A program made the position numbers and the translations under genes. From NCBI GenBank assembly GCA_002224055.1, contig AZLU01000356.1:1-27307 (forward strand): DNA of 27,307 nucleotides, in the 5' to 3' direction. Positions 22,205 through 27,307 of this stretch are shown piece after piece. Within the stretch, counting starts at the first letter, position 1; each line of letters opens with the position of its first letter. This DNA is from Pezizomycotina sp. ARF18 (taxonomy: Eukaryota > Ascomycota). Under the pieces are notes generated by a model. It was not told the DNA's origin, did not search any database, and was given only the letters and a program-made list of their open reading frames with translations.

Positions 22205-23404
22205 ATGTCAACCGAACCTTCTCCGAAAAGAATCAAGGTTGATATTCTTGCACAGGAGTCGAGGGAGATGACCGCCAGCTCGACTCAGGCTGAACCAACG
22301 GTCGGCTTGAGAAGGTCACTACGCTCTCACACGAGGACTAAAACTGAAGCCGATTCAAATACGCAGAGGACGGAGACTCCGATTTCGACGCTGTCTGCTA
22401 CAACATCCAGCGATGGAAAAAGTTCGATCGGCAAGCAGCCTTCCAAGCAACACATGAGCGTCGTTTGGAGCACAGACCATTTGCTTCATAACAAAAAGAG
22501 CAAATTAATTCACGCAAACTTCAGTGCAAGCCTGCCTGTCTACCCATTCACATGCCACTTTGCTCATCTACAATCAAGCAATCTTCCGCAGGAATTGCCA
22601 TACCAGTGCTGACTTTGGGCATTTCATAGTCATTAATCAGTCCTCAGTCGTGGGTGCTGCTCCAGGACAACGAGAGAGAGAGCTCCTAAAGCTCCTCCCG
22701 GAAGCTGACTTGGAAGAAGCAAATGAGGAAAGCTTTATATCGGATCTAGAAGTTTCAGATGATGCGTTCATCGCTAATCTGTTCAAAACTCTGAATAACG
22801 ACGCTTTCAGGACCTGCGTTAGCGATTTGCAAGACGACCTAGCACTGGGATACTGGACAAGGGCTTCATCAGAGACGCTCAACATGCCTTTGAACTGCGC
22901 GTTGGGAAGATGAGCAGCGCTATCGACAAGCACAAAGACAGCCTTTTCGAGAATTACTGGGGCCAGAAGCAAGCGATCGCCAATGGAAAGGCCGGGGACA
23001 CCGCAAATGTTACTTTGTCTAGTCTCTGTCGGAAGCGCTTGTTTTCTATTGGAGATGTTTTTCAATATCGTCGCGCCTTCGTCAAGGGCCTATCGTCGAA
23101 AAGATATTACGCTCACGAGGGTTGAGCTCGACACTACGGATGGAAGAAGGAGCGCCTGTACAATATTTTTCAAGATCCCTCCTGGCACGCGTAAATATTC
23201 CGAAAATTCCACTATCGACAGGGAGATTGCGGTTTCGTCCCTAAATCAGCTTGAAAGCTTGATCCTGGACGAAGATGGAAGGGCAAAGGCAACCTTTGGG
23301 GACAAAATCCGTAACCAGAATGCGTGGAAGGCATTCAGGGTCTATAGGGGTAACGAATATGTCGGTCAACATTCGAGATTCGCCAAAGGAGTCTGCTATC
23401 TTGA
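22205..23404 (+). CDS. Asx-homology (DEUBAD) domain protein
   Basis: The start ATG at 22205 follows a gcacc context and opens MSTEPSPKRIKVD, a basic nuclear-type N-terminus with Ser/Thr-rich disorder. The ASXH domain begins at DHLLHNKKSKLIHANFS. After a probable intron (about 22538-22647) it continues QRERELLKLLPEADLEEANE, DDAFIANLFKTLNNDAFRTC and SDLQDDLALGYW, then in a second frame FIRDAQHAFELRVGKM and KDSLFENYWGQKQ. This follows human ASXL1 order (LLLLLPEVD, LNNEFF, KEKFFERFYG). Animal Asx uses this region to bind and activate the BAP1 deubiquitinase; the fungal role is unknown. A C-terminal part (LFSIGDVFQYRRAF, KDITLTRVELDTTDGR) continues to a stop near 23402. Probable one-base shifts lie near 22662, 22856, 23100 and 23366. 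Confidence 0.8.
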
Positions 23405-25196
23405 TTGATCGGATGCGAATTCAATTTTCTCGATTACCACACCACCCCTTCATTTACCTGCACGGCTATCGTTTTCTCTTCAGGCCGTCTCCTTCCATCC
23501 ATATTTGCCATCAACTCCCTTTTAAACCACAGGAAAGGTAAGGAGTCTATAGCTCGCTTACTTGCATGTTTCATTTGGTGGCTGTCAAGTTCTTGTTATC
23601 AACGCCGTTTGACTACCTCAGTAACTCAGGGCAATAGTGCTTAAAAAGGCTCATCAATGACGTTGTTAGTGCTCCATCTTAGACCTTCTCTACAACAACA
23701 GGAATTTCGCAATGAGATATTGATCCAGTAAAAAATTTCTGCTTCGAGAAGTACCCAATGATGCTGTTCGTTATTCAACGACCGGTTTCGTTCTTTCTTT
23801 TCTTTTCTTTTCTTTTCTTTTTTGTGGATCGTGATTGCGATGGATACTTGCGCCTTGTTGTAGTTCTTTGGAAACAATCGGAAAATTCGCTAAATTTTCT
23901 GATCAAAATTCAAATCATCTGAGGGATGACCCAACACATTCTTATCTCTAAGGGAAGAACTAGGACCTCTATTATTTGGAGTAACTCATCAATGCATCCG
24001 AAAAACACTTCAGCTCTAGTCTGACGCATACGTCTCCTATATAAAAATACAAATACCGAAGAAGCTAACAATAAGGGTATTCAAAGTTAAAATCCAAGCT
24101 AGCAGGATCAAATATTAGGAAGTACCTTTTATGCTTTTGTCGATGTAGCGAATTTTTAAGCCGAAGCTAAATTTCTGAAATCTAAGCCGCCAAAGCCGCT
24201 ATCCGCCATATAAATTGAGATTGAATCGTCGCTTCTGGTATCCACTCTGAACGTGGATATTAGGAGCGATAGCTAAATCCAAATCCAACAAGGTATAGGT
24301 AAATTTTGGTTACAACCTCAAAATCTAATCCACCACCCGCTAAGCTAACAAGGCGTAAAAAACAGCTAAAATTTCAGCTTAAATACCCCTAATAGTGGCT
24401 TATATACCATCTTCTGCTATACTATAAGTATTTGCTGATGCCAGTCTCGGGACCCTTGCTGATCCGTATATTATTGCAATAAAATATTTTCTACTTTATA
24501 ACAGGCTATAAAATGTACAAAAAATAACGATATTTTAATAATATTTTTCTTAGTTTTTTTACATAGTCGCTCATATAAAAATTATGGGAGAAGAAATGCG
24601 ATTTGACTAAGTGTAGTTTACATACTAGAAGTCTGCTACTAAATAATGATCGCATCACCACCAATTAATAGTGTATTGGAGTTTGGCTTGCAAAGAAAAA
24701 AAAAAAATTTTTTTTTTCAAAATACCTAAATATAACCGTAGTAGAATCACAATAAGATCCTTAGTAAACTATCGGTTTTTATTCAAGAAAATTAAAAAAA
24801 AAATTTTTTTTTAGGCTAACTTGAAATTCATTTTTAGACACTACATGTAGAACCGATTTCCGAGCACAAAATAACATCTAGACGTGCTGCATTCGTCTGT
24901 AGAATTGGTAAATCTGATGTAGCTTCAGCGTATACCTGACTGCTGTCCTTTGCCCGGATCTTCGTTAAAACAGAGGCAAAGAACAAGGGTGAAGGGGGGA
25001 AACAATTCTGAGAGAAAAACAGCATTTGTACTATAAAGGCAATAAGTTTTACATGTGCCTTTCATATACCATAGATCTTCGGTCTTTCTTGCTAAATACG
25101 TGGAATGTCTGCTGTACACACATTGATCTTACATCCCGACGATTGTTATTTTGGGGTAGTGAGAGAAACCACGTCAGAGATGATATTTCTCATTAA
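23405..25196. other. Convergent AT-rich intergenic region
   Basis: About 1.8 kb between the ASXH gene (+) and SUB2 (-). A TTTTC repeat lies at 23792-23821. From about 24000 to 24830 the DNA becomes AT-rich and stop-dense with scattered GC islands ('ctaagccgccaaagccgct' at 24182), resembling an old mutated repeat. Poly(A)-poly(T) dyads lie at about 24692-24718 and 24793-24812. Minus ORFs at 24834-25119 have no family features. No gene was recognised. Confidence 0.55.

Positions 25197-27307
<2,111 letters not shown>

Noticed and set aside
24834-25119. Two short minus-strand ORFs after SUB2
   Set aside because: They lie downstream of the SUB2 stop, match no family and show no splicing to the gene.

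Overview
The window looks like nuclear DNA of a filamentous ascomycete fungus (Pezizomycotina); the species cannot be named from the sequence. Reasons: nine protein-coding loci, at least seven with spliceosomal introns (GT...AG, CTAAC/CTAAT/CTGAC-type branch sites, mostly 57-220 nt), Ser/Asp-rich disordered proteins typical of this group, long low-complexity intergenic spacers, and an AT-rich left end with two repeat copies that differ mainly by C:G to T:A transitions, as expected from RIP (repeat-induced point mutation). There are no operons, CRISPR arrays, tRNAs, rRNAs or intact transposons that I can see.

Layout, left to right: (1) 1-1885, AT-rich, RIP-like repeat relics. (2) 1886-3290 (+), deoxyhypusine synthase. 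(3) 4297-8266 (-), a large disordered protein with possible similarity to fungal eisosome Seg1-type proteins. (4) 10484-11470 (+), translation initiation factor eIF1A, four exons. (5) 12504-14307 (-), an Arg/Ser-rich protein with a DUF8035-like motif. (6) about 15662-16310 (+), a small probable coiled-coil protein, tentatively BLOC-1 Cnl1/BLOC1S4-like, with a 74-bp tandem duplication at its end. (7) 17804-18828 (+), the R-SNARE Sec22, four exons, completely intact. (8) 19422-21820 (-), ankyrin plus double-BTB protein (ABTB1 type), seven exons. (9) 22205-23404 (+), Asx-homology/DEUBAD protein. (10) 25197 to beyond the right edge (-), Sub2/UAP56 DEAD-box helicase.

The genes are ordinary housekeeping and regulatory genes: translation (eIF1A, and deoxyhypusine synthase acting on eIF5A), ER-Golgi transport (Sec22), mRNA splicing/export (Sub2), probable ubiquitin-related regulation (BTB and DEUBAD proteins). 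Nothing shows that they act as one system.

The strongest unusual signal is technical or evolutionary: almost every conserved gene is broken by several one-base indels, often in short homopolymer runs, while motifs, splice sites and codon-level conservation remain. Sec22, in the middle, is perfect. Unpolished sequence is the simplest explanation, so reading frames and the short ORFs here should be treated with caution. I found no convincing previously undescribed system.
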